A DNA stretch of 64,000 nucleotides. Origin: Cladocopium goreaui (Eukaryota > Sar > Dinophyceae > Suessiales > Symbiodiniaceae). Numbering within the stretch: the stretch's first letter is position 1; every line of letters begins with the position of its first letter. The stretch spans positions 83,427 to 147,426 of the forward strand of contig CAMXCT020001519.1 of NCBI GenBank assembly GCA_947184155.2, given 5' to 3'. Below are positions 57,401 through 64,000 of the stretch, one piece after another. A program made the position numbers and the translations under genes. The notes beneath the pieces were generated by a model. It worked only from the letters and a program-made list of their open reading frames with translations. It was not told the DNA's origin and ran no database searches.

Positions 57401-60133
57401 ACCAATTAGCCTACCAAAGTTCCGGATTGTGGGGGGCGCGAGGTCACTTAACTGATCCGCAAGTGCTTTGGCAGCTACATTTTCTTTCGTATAGATGATC
57501 GCAACAAAGTCCTTGAGCTCGCAGCTCAGGGCAATGAGCAAGACTGCAAGGGACCGCGTTTTGCCAGCACCAAAGACCCCTGCAATACATAAGTCAGATC
57601 TTCCTGTCAAAATGGCCAGCAACAGTGCAATTGAGACAGTCAAGATATGTCCATCACCGTGGGCTGCTAATGGAAGTAGATGCTCACGGTAATAACTGTC
57701 ATGGGCCCCTTCCATCGAGATCGCGGCTGGTGTCAAAAACCGGCTCAAGATTCTGACTAATGCATCAGTCAGCTGCGTTTTGCGCTCGCTGGCCATGCGG
57801 CGAACAGGTATATGCGGCTGCACGATGCCCATTGCCAATGGTAGGCGCGACTGGTTAGCTTGTGCAAACACTAAGAGTTCATGGCGGCTGCGTGTGTCTC
57901 CCAGAAAGGCTAGCTCCTCCCACACTACGGCCATGGACACATGGTCTTCGATGGGTTTCGGCCAGTCCTGTGCAGGATCAAAGTAACTCATTGTTTTGAG
58001 ATACTGGTCCAAAAGTCGCCCACAAAAGGTCCGAGCAATGGGTAGCGAGACGATAACAAGCTCCAGCAACTTAGGGGCAATACGCTTGAGCGCTCGCTGA
58101 GCAGGGTTCTTGCTGGTTCCGCTAGGCATCACCTTTTCATGTACCAGTAATATGACACACCGCTGCTGAGTGTCTGGCAACTGGAGTACTCCCAGTAGTG
58201 CTCTGCCCGCCATCACGTTGGCTTCCAAGTTGCCTAGATTCCCAGCTTCACAGAGAGCACGCGGCGAGGTCGTTGGAACTTCCGAAGGTGCACTAAAGAG
58301 CAGGAGCGGGGCACCGTCAGTATGTAGGTGAATGACATGAAAGCCAGCATACGCCTCATATTGGTAGGTAACCTGTAACCGTGTTCCCGTTTGTCCTCGC
58401 TTCTTCTGCTGAGCTAGTTCTACACTAACCCAGGGCTGGAGATGTTGGAGCTGCCGTCCCGCATGATAAGCGTCTAGTTGCGGAAGCACCATGTCCAGTA
58501 GGAAGATGAGGGTACGTAATGAAAAACCACGCAGGAATTCCGCCAGTAAGTTGCGAACCAGCAACCCTCCCTCATCATGGGATCCTCCCGGTGTAGGAAT
58601 CATCGCAATCAGAGCTGCTTGTAGTTCAGCTTCCGTATCAGGCTGACCATCCCGAATGTCCCGTCCGACAATGGGTACTGTTTGTAGCTCAGTGTTCCCC
58701 TCTCCCGCTGCTACTAACAGAGCACTTAGAGTCGTCTTGAGGTGTTCAAGAAGGTCAAAGCTAACCCATGACAGTACACGCAGCAATCCCTCGCACCGTA
58801 CTCCATGAGGAATGACTTGAGGGGTGGTGATTTGCAATCTTTGGATTTCATGGACTCCTTCATCAAGGTCAATGAAAAGCAAGTGGCCATAGGAGTGTTT
58901 GGCACGCCCACTCCATGTGGGGTGCCCTTCTATAAGAACAACCTGATAATTGAATTCTGTCAAGGAGTCAGGTTTCCACACACATAGCCGGTCTTCCAGA
59001 CAATGCACCAGTGTGACTCTGCGTTCGCCCGTGGCAAGTCGCATCATCTCTGGCGGCGTCGCAATCGCAGCAACTTTGGTGAGGCCAGGGAACGCAGCGA
59101 ATTCACTCAGGATCTCGTGGACTGCAAGGCCCGTATAGGACCCTGCCGAGAAACCATAAACGTTGATGTCCCTGACACCTCCTGTATCCGCTGTCGTGAC
59201 TAAGTGTGGAAAACACGACTTCAGAAATAGATGTTTCCCTTGCGGATGGTAGCAACGAAAGATCTGCATAATTGCTGTTGACCAGGTCGGGTGTGGTGGC
59301 CTGGCATGGGCTGGCCGGATATTCGCAGCCTCAATGAGGCGAATCGCTCTCGTGAGCAGCAGTTGTTGATCGGAGAACTGTTCAGGGAGGAAATCTCGCC
59401 AAGCTGTCCATCCTTCTGCAGTGGAGAGTAGCTGGTATACCGCATATTCATGCACTGTTTTGGTGAGGCCCAATTGGGTGACATGTGCTTCCCAATCATC
59501 TGTCATCGCAAGCGATGGGCCATACACCTTTGTTTGCGCAAGATTTTGCAGGAAAATACCATAGTCGTGTTCGCCATTAAGTAGGCCACCCCCTAATCCA
59601 CTGCAGTGCACTTCCAGGGGTCGGTCTTGCATGGGGGCGTCATCTTGCCAGACTTCTGAGAGGGAAAGGACCCAGGAGGCCCACTCGGCAGAGCCTTGGA
59701 GCGCTACGGGCAGCGCAGCTTCAGGTTGTCTTCCAATATAGTTTTGTTTGGATACTTCTCCAACATCTATGGCCTGCTTATTAACAGTGACTTCCCATTT
59801 AGCCATCTCTCTGAAAGGTAACGGAAGACCAAACTTTAAATGAGCTGCTTGCTGCAGCGATGTACAGGAGGGTTCCGATTGTTCCTTCCGTTGCCACAGT
59901 CCACACAGCAAGATTAGTTGAGCTTGGGAGAGAGGAGGAGGAGGCACTTTGGCATGCAGTCGAAGACCAACCACTGGAAGGAAATTGTGATGCAGCCATT
60001 GGGGCTTCCATTCTTGTGTACCAAATAGAGCCGCAGCCAGCGGCAACCAGCCAAATTGGGCGAGGTCACCGAGACTGCTAGGCATTCTTTTCTTGGCATT
60101 GGTGCCAAACCCATGCAGAATAACAGGCCGCAT
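54473..60133 (-). CDS. Alpha/beta-hydrolase-like and SF1 helicase fusion protein
   Basis: Single uninterrupted frame of 1,886 codons from ATG 60133; an in-frame TGA upstream (about 60,179) limits the start. Residues about 310-435 look like an alpha/beta hydrolase: nucleophile elbow GFSAG (Ser about 329), an Asp in VHCLEDRL (about 381) and a His in HSYGHLL (about 417), in the order of a catalytic triad. Residues about 835-1345 form an Upf1/DNA2-like SF1 helicase: Walker A GVFGAGKTRS (852-861), motif II DESQQ (973-977), motif III GDHRQTPGG (1000-1008) and motif VI YGRATVALTRAIEH (about 1305-1318). About 540 residues without known domain follow. Intronless, unlike its neighbours. The TAG at 54473 is probably a nonsense change; see the extension entry. 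Substrate unknown; likely a mobile-element or virus-like replication protein. Confidence 0.85.
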   Translation of the reverse strand: MRPVILHGFGTNAKKRMPSSLGDLAQFGWLPLAAALFGTQEWKPQWLHHNFLPVVGLRLHAKVPPPPLSQAQLILLCGLWQRKEQSEPSCTSLQQAAHLKFGLPLPFREMAKWEVTVNKQAIDVGEVSKQNYIGRQPEAALPVALQGSAEWASWVLSLSEVWQDDAPMQDRPLEVHCSGLGGGLLNGEHDYGIFLQNLAQTKVYGPSLAMTDDWEAHVTQLGLTKTVHEYAVYQLLSTAEGWTAWRDFLPEQFSDQQLLLTRAIRLIEAANIRPAHARPPHPTWSTAIMQIFRCYHPQGKHLFLKSCFPHLVTTADTGGVRDINVYGFSAGSYTGLAVHEILSEFAAFPGLTKVAAIATPPEMMRLATGERRVTLVHCLEDRLCVWKPDSLTEFNYQVVLIEGHPTWSGRAKHSYGHLLFIDLDEGVHEIQRLQITTPQVIPHGVRCEGLLRVLSWVSFDLLEHLKTTLSALLVAAGEGNTELQTVPIVGRDIRDGQPDTEAELQAALIAMIPTPGGSHDEGGLLVRNLLAEFLRGFSLRTLIFLLDMVLPQLDAYHAGRQLQHLQPWVSVELAQQKKRGQTGTRLQVTYQYEAYAGFHVIHLHTDGAPLLLFSAPSEVPTTSPRALCEAGNLGNLEANVMAGRALLGVLQLPDTQQRCVILLVHEKVMPSGTSKNPAQRALKRIAPKLLELVIVSLPIARTFCGRLLDQYLKTMSYFDPAQDWPKPIEDHVSMAVVWEELAFLGDTRSRHELLVFAQANQSRLPLAMGIVQPHIPVRRMASERKTQLTDALVRILSRFLTPAAISMEGAHDSYYREHLLPLAAHGDGHILTVSIALLLAILTGRSDLCIAGVFGAGKTRSLAVLLIALSCELKDFVAIIYTKENVAAKALADQLSDLAPPTIRNFGRLIGRMEEGKGDAYASKIDVRCSDRNRIIAHKNVLIATGGSATAEMAMRYSTFGHWISRTWLAFMDESQQYGNYHEIAALAAIQQPTLTVFIGDHRQTPGGLSKGRAAAVNRRKLLQRPLGLRALEKPGDYLPPARMAALVAQLWPDASQDPESDLYKLLRLANKPHSGPWTSTPQDYELPVALRRVLHCRISCQLDAHSSLIAAALAVLLIATAPEEFGVPECTTTLEAAGLCGPHRWGIILPNSSRVSMLTYQAIVAVRYPELVLHEPNHIYIGHFVPHEATVAQGGFRTVLWNAPKDLRAAVEDVVAFCTYLKNYYRNLQQGATSQLLVLCNRTAVHNLLLQHGFQSAWYGGLRVSTTSSAAGATARIAVIVQTGVGFLSGGRRDATADEREDCYGRATVALTRAIEHTYIVSPLDMAGMIGMAQTIGVYHYGYFTLKGRDIQYHGPTSYPSDKSAILDWGLKAPFIPQDKPPLAIAMIVTTNGTRAWRRYRLVVACRDKLRLPPDVLAALESRTRDHVLTASGFFPCSIDREYLYGYAADGYRSPLWLCAAYNGSPALVHRHRGHKVFFHVGIQDRQLVVIPGIHYFDAHRLQPDLLATLDRQFDPGSMKLASPEGAGDTVNDPSSDEEAASTDGESDPEDPTVAWCPPIPDAAEDPSEDEIASAADQLAILITNVQPNGNPFCIPENLGILPPLWLQARLTLSLTAIQEKFARILLSVVCELWLRGQIASVEDVLQQTARALTIRLAEKLAQAMSSLMRLAESMVTPETECLLYATYWFRPILSELIGSARESSEVNRSRAPSGPVKVLVTDRPHRRTTGLVDLTSGASALLAWFPASWASKIAPKLLENAPENAQKPQEINITCPKRSCDETPVEGTKQLLQAVKFAAKNMPGFRLGLDEDFQMAGCFQELIHGYTTGLVEPYMMRGLQPLGPNRTTLEVIIPSQVGLTPEKWKETATLCPLDWPSNYSLLRL

Positions 60134-60183
60134 ATGCTGGGGGCTTGCTCGATGTGTGCATGGGGGGGGGGACCCTTCTCAGT

Positions 60184-60822
60184 TTAGGCAGGCCGAGCCC
60201 ATTTATGGAAGTTCGGTTGTCTGCCTTGGTAGCCATCAAGGATCCTCCGTAGATGACCATGGCGCGGCCAGACTCCAGAGGCTGGAACCGGAAAGGTGAC
60301 TAATCCAGACCACTGGCCTAACAAACTCCACGCATGGCACCAATCTGCAGTCACACGGGTGGACGTGCCAAGCAGAGGAGAGCCAAGTAATCCACTAGCA
60401 ACTGCTTGCTCAACGTCTGCGGGTGGATATGTAGTAGCAAGGTAGGCTTCGACATGTCTATGGTAAGCACTGGTAACAACTTGGGCTATTTCATCAGGAT
60501 CCGTATCCGCGTCCTCCAAGGCAGTGACAGGTACAGGACTCTCATGACCCGAAGCTAGTACGATGACCAGACCCGCATTGATTTCAGTGAATGCCTCACT
60601 CACAAGGATGACTCCTTTGGGCCTACGCGCAGTGACAGTTTCATCCACGGCTGCTTTGTCCTTCCGGGTAGGTTTGGTTGACCCCGCCGGGGAGGAGTCA
60701 TCGCTGCTGGACGTCGCCCGACGAGACATGCGGGGACTCGGGTCTGGCGAATCACCATAGTCAACTTCGTCTGCCAAATTGGCACCTTCCGTAGTAGAGC
60801 TTTGCTCAGCCGCTTGGCTCAA
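60184..60822 (-). CDS. Small Ser/Asp-rich protein upstream of the fusion gene
   Basis: 212-codon frame starting MSQAAEQSSTTEG, with a disordered acidic/Ser-rich first 60 residues and a more ordered second half (GVILVSEAFTEINAGLVIVL, AYHRHVEAYLATTYPP, DWCHAWSLLGQWSGLVTFPV). No family recognised. It ends 50 bases before the ATG of the large gene, in a different frame. A run of ten C (minus strand, 60162-60171) lies between them. It may be a separate cistron, or the N-terminus of the large protein separated by a splice or indel. Confidence 0.5.
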   Translation of the reverse strand: MSQAAEQSSTTEGANLADEVDYGDSPDPSPRMSRRATSSSDDSSPAGSTKPTRKDKAAVDETVTARRPKGVILVSEAFTEINAGLVIVLASGHESPVPVTALEDADTDPDEIAQVVTSAYHRHVEAYLATTYPPADVEQAVASGLLGSPLLGTSTRVTADWCHAWSLLGQWSGLVTFPVPASGVWPRHGHLRRILDGYQGRQPNFHKWARPA

Positions 60823-62015
60823 GTTTTCGGTTCAAGTTACCAGTAGCCGAGCACACCTGTTGCAGAGGAGAGTACTGGTAACTGCGTAGTTAGCCCAGGG
60901 GTAAGGGACTTGTTGTGTAGTTTGTTGCTGGGGCGACTTACTGTGCTCGATTCCTCCTGTGCTGTCTGGAACCCCCCTTTTAAGGTTTGAGTGTGTGTTT
61001 TTACTTGCCTGATTGCTCTGTTGTGTTTTTCGCCTGGCCCTCAGTTATAGTGCAACCGGTTGAGAAAGCGTGCGAACCTTTCGGTTAATAGTTTGCTCTA
61101 ATCTCTGTGACTGGCATCGACCTTCAGAACTTAAGGTTTAACTTTCGTTGTTGCCTGGGTGTCTGTCCAAGGACGTGACAGGCACCTTGCGCAACCTGCA
61201 CCCTACCCTTCTTAATAATTTGTTTTCACACAGGGTGTCTGTCCTAAAACGTTACAGGCTCACTGTTTCCCTTTTTCGCTGAACTTTTGTATTCACACAG
61301 TGTGTCTGTCCAAGGACGTGACTGGCCACTGTATCTTCACCACATTTTTCTCCATTTCCCCCTTTTTGTTAAACCAGTTCAGAGATTTGACACTCACACA
61401 GTGTTTCTGTTCAAGGACGTGACAGGCCACTGTATCTTCACCACATTTTCCTGCCATTTTTCTACCAGTTCCCCCGTCTTGTTTAACCAGTTTAGAGATT
61501 TGACGCTCACACAGTGTATCTGTCCAAGGACGTGACAGGTCACTGTTGCTTCCTCCGCACCCCTTCACCAAGTCTGTTTTTGTTTCGATCTGATTGCCTT
61601 CTTTTCTCGTGTTTACCGTTTTGAGTTCACACAGTGTATCTGTCCAACGACGCGGCAGGTTGCTTTTCTTTCCACCCCTTCCTCTGTTTACACAGTGTAT
61701 CTGTCCTTACGTGACAGGTGCTCTGCCGCCACCTACCCCCTCCTTTTTTAAGTTTGGTCACCTCTTGTCTCCTCGTCCTTCCTCTTTTGCTTTTTTGTTT
61801 GAATCTCGTTACATCCATTCCAAACCTAGTGAAGTGACTCCACCCCTTACACTCTCCTTTCTTGCTCCTTTTTATCTCCCTGCTCTACGGGTTTATCTGT
61901 CCAAAGACGTGGCAGGTACTCCCCCCTCCCCTTTCCTATCTTGATTTACTTGTCATACCTCTCATACACACCGCATAAAGAACAACTTTTCTCTTGGTGA
62001 GAATACAAAGCCAGA
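60823..62015. promoter_or_regulatory. Divergent intergenic region with eight CTGTCC hairpins
   Basis: Separates the minus-strand element genes from the plus-strand ORFs. It contains eight copies of a near-palindromic word, CTGTCCAAGGACGTGACAGG or variants, all on the plus strand, at 61163, 61239, 61306, 61407, 61520, 61640, 61701 and 61897, most preceded by TCACACAGTGT. Stem CTGTC/GACAG is kept in seven of the eight apart from G-U changes or one mismatch, while the loop varies. Between copies the sequence is pyrimidine-rich. Confidence 0.7.
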
Positions 62016-63182
62016 ATGTCAGAACACGTCGAGGCTCAACAGGCTGCTGCTGAATATCTCGGTGCCCGTGGAGTGCATGCCACTCTCATGGTACATTTTC
62101 CGAGTAAGATCAAGGCACCTGAAGGCATACTGCTGACCACCTATGATCAGCTCCATTCACAGATAGCGAAGCAGGAGACTACCGCGTATGCTTTTCCCTC
62201 TTTCGGAGCGGCTCAAAGTGCTATGAAGGCACTGGCAACGACGCAACAGACTGTTATACTTATTTATGAGTGTCATGCCAACACTGGCCCAGTTGAAATA
62301 GCAGCAAAAGTTTTTGATACTTGCCAGAGACATATCGCAGCCATTCGGGAAATAAAGCAGCTCACTGGACCCCTCAAATACCAAAAATATCCTACTGTAC
62401 TATATCTTGTCAAAATGGATCGCATGTCAAGCAGCCCTGCCGTAATTGAATGGCAAATCCCTGACACGATAACTGATGAGCTGATAATGCCTGCTCGTAT
62501 CGCCTTTGAAAATTTTGTAGGCAAAGAATTACGACAAGGGCAGTATCCAGGAGTCCGCGAGACCAGTACATCACCAAATGGCTGCTATAATTCTGACAAG
62601 TCAAAAGGAAGCGTGCCGCTTACCATAAAATATGAAAAGAACTCTTGCTTACAAAGAACCAAAATCCGTGAAGCAATTGAATCATTACAGAAAGAAATCA
62701 ACACGGCACAAGATACCCAGTTTCAGATTAAAGAAGGTATTGACTGGACTCGTTTGCATAAACTGAGGGAGACCGCTACTTTCACTGTTATGTCCACTCG
62801 GCACTTAAGTGATCAGGAACGAAATGCTCTTGCGCTGGAGCTCATGTCCTTTAGAATCAAGTACTTTTTCGTATCTAAAGCTCAAATAATGCTGAAACTA
62901 GAAGGCATAGAAATCGAAGTGCTCCGCAATTTACTGCATTGTTCAACAACGTATTTGCCCTTTGGGCAACGCCAGCAATCAACGCAATTTGTCCTTAGTC
63001 ATGTTACTGCCATCAGCAGCAACTGGTACCGAATTGACGTAAGGTATGCACCAATAGGCAGTATGCCCTTTATACCCCTACAAATTGCAAAGAGTAGCAT
63101 CACCTCACTCCTGGAAAATGAAGTTGCAGTCATTGACTCAGAGCTTGGTCTTGCACTCATCAACGCATTTTCAGCCATCTAG
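62016..63182 (+). CDS. Unknown protein, 388 codons, upstream of an overlapping ORF
   Basis: ATG 62016 to TAG 63180-63182. No recognised family. N-terminal block HATLMVHFPSKIKAPEG and AYAFPSFGAAQSAMKAL has the alternating pattern of an RRM-like fold, but key aromatic motifs are not clear. The middle is helical and charged (IREAIESLQKEINTAQDTQF). Codons are richer in A/T than in the large minus-strand gene. The next frame begins before this one ends (ATG 63118), a 65-base overlap in the +1 frame, as in elements with two overlapping ORFs. Confidence 0.6.
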   Translation: MSEHVEAQQAAAEYLGARGVHATLMVHFPSKIKAPEGILLTTYDQLHSQIAKQETTAYAFPSFGAAQSAMKALATTQQTVILIYECHANTGPVEIAAKVFDTCQRHIAAIREIKQLTGPLKYQKYPTVLYLVKMDRMSSSPAVIEWQIPDTITDELIMPARIAFENFVGKELRQGQYPGVRETSTSPNGCYNSDKSKGSVPLTIKYEKNSCLQRTKIREAIESLQKEINTAQDTQFQIKEGIDWTRLHKLRETATFTVMSTRHLSDQERNALALELMSFRIKYFFVSKAQIMLKLEGIEIEVLRNLLHCSTTYLPFGQRQQSTQFVLSHVTAISSNWYRIDVRYAPIGSMPFIPLQIAKSSITSLLENEVAVIDSELGLALINAFSAI

Positions 63183-64000
63183 ATTTGAATTCCAAACAGT
63201 CGTAAATGAAGACAATACCAATGTCACAATGCTCACTTTTTGGATCCCTCATGAAGTTAAGCAGAACTTCCCATGTTCTTTCACAGTTAAGGACAAAAGA
63301 GGAACCAATATTGTTTGTACGATTGAGCATGGTGGAAACATACTGCCACAAACGGGTGCACCAGGTGAGCCACCCAGACACGAGACCAAAGGAGAGCACT
63401 GGCGCAGAATTGGTGAAAAGTGTAATCCTAGCTTCAAAAACAGACTCACTGTCATTGCACCTGTCAGCACCCAGAATGCTTCTCAGAAGAGACGATTCGG
63501 ACTTCTTAAGGACTCCGCAGTTAACTTGCAGGCTCAACAAGTATCATATACGTATTCTGAAGAGACCTACCCGTGGATCCTCTTCCTTGAACCTATTCCT
63601 GTAACCGATACACTGGACATCTTTTTGACTCATTTCAGTCATTTTGAAGCAGTGAATAGTACAAAAGGTGATTTCTGCAAGCAAAACTCTCTTAGGTTTG
63701 AGCAAGTGTCTAAATTTACCAGAATCATGATGTTTGAAATTCCGTCAGGAAGGCAATGTCAAATCAACCGAGTTGATGGCCTCGAAAGCTCATTATACCT
63801 GACCAAGGTAGATGCTTTACAAATATACCCCTTCAAAACTTGTTATCTTGTCATGCTCGTGCCTCCCCACTTTGACTTCAGTACCATGCTAACTGCTGAT
63901 GCTAAAGTTGAAGCCGTTGCTGCATGGAAATTTAGTACATTCGACAACAGCAAAACCAATTTGAAAGTTACCGCGGTACTTTCGACAAGCTCCACACAAC
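63118..64000 (+). CDS. Overlapping second ORF, runs off right edge
   Basis: From ATG 63118 the +1 frame stays open to the window end (294 codons without a stop), so it is very likely coding. It overlaps the end of the preceding ORF. Recognisable traits: basic start (MKLQSLTQS), a Gly/Pro-rich loop (LPQTGAPGEPPRHETKG), a basic patch (QKRRFGLLKD) and YPWILFLEPIPVTDTLDIFL, which could begin an RRM-like fold. No catalytic motif is visible in the part present. It could be translated independently or by +1 shifting from the first ORF. Confidence 0.55.
   Translation, partial: MKLQSLTQSLVLHSSTHFQPSRFEFQTVVNEDNTNVTMLTFWIPHEVKQNFPCSFTVKDKRGTNIVCTIEHGGNILPQTGAPGEPPRHETKGEHWRRIGEKCNPSFKNRLTVIAPVSTQNASQKRRFGLLKDSAVNLQAQQVSYTYSEETYPWILFLEPIPVTDTLDIFLTHFSHFEAVNSTKGDFCKQNSLRFEQVSKFTRIMMFEIPSGRQCQINRVDGLESSLYLTKVDALQIYPFKTCYLVMLVPPHFDFSTMLTADAKVEAVAAWKFSTFDNSKTNLKVTAVLSTSSTQ

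Noticed and set aside
1-64000. tRNA, rRNA or spliced-leader RNA genes
   Set aside because: Scanned by eye for cloverleaf boxes and the 22-base leader; nothing convincing. A covariance search could still find one.

Overview
The window looks like nuclear DNA of a dinoflagellate, most probably a Symbiodiniaceae-type alga. The best evidence is a minus-strand DBP9/DDX56-type RNA helicase gene. It is cut into more than twenty exons of only 20-80 bases, and several exon ends can be matched to the protein family only by using GC (and once GA) 5' splice sites, a dinoflagellate habit. Other support: introns full of 9-12 base tandem repeats, a decayed Ty1/copia element, stray gag fragments, long intergenic stretches and no bacterial-style operons. 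This is inference from gene structure; I have no database hit.

Layout. 1-2.4 kb: a minus-strand multi-pass membrane protein gene that runs off the left edge. 2.4-7.3 kb: no supportable gene, several microsatellites. 7.4-9.9 kb: a GC-rich modular tandem array, abutting (9.9-11.2 kb) the decayed 3' part of a PIF1-like helicase fused to repeated zinc-ribbon modules. 11.2-15.3 kb: no gene found, AT-rich. 15.3-23.4 kb: the DDX56/DBP9 gene (minus). 23.7-29.4 kb: a minus-strand gene with up to four cyclic-nucleotide-binding-like domains. 29.4-34.2 kb: no supportable gene; a T-rich tract at 33.2-33.8 kb. 34.2-40.8 kb: a frameshifted copia retrotransposon (minus) with an unusual membrane-spanning C-terminal extension. 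41.4-46 kb: plus-strand gag relics, duplicated segments and a tiny retroposed insert with textbook target-site duplications. 46.5-48.3 kb: about 21 units of a ~56-base satellite held between two clusters of perfect palindromes.

46-64 kb holds the most unusual material. An intronless minus-strand gene (60,133 to 54,473, and by homology to 54,095) encodes about 2,010 residues: an alpha/beta-hydrolase-like region with a plausible Ser-Asp-His triad, then an Upf1/DNA2-type SF1 helicase. Its 3' flank ends at 51.5 kb in a ~310-base module followed, on the gene strand, by an A-run. Directly downstream lies a second, diverged copy of the gene tail plus the same flank and the same terminal module (51.5-48.3 kb), and then a third copy of the terminal module alone (46.5-46.1 kb). 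A full-length unit followed by successively 5'-truncated, A-tailed units is what retroposition would leave. A conserved hairpin word (CTGTCC...ACGTGACAGG) occurs in the 3' flank of both gene copies and eight times in the 61.1-61.9 kb intergenic region, ahead of two overlapping plus-strand ORFs that run off the right edge.

I cannot name this element. The shared 3' module, truncated copies, hairpins and fused hydrolase-helicase protein make it the best candidate for an undescribed mobile system in the window.
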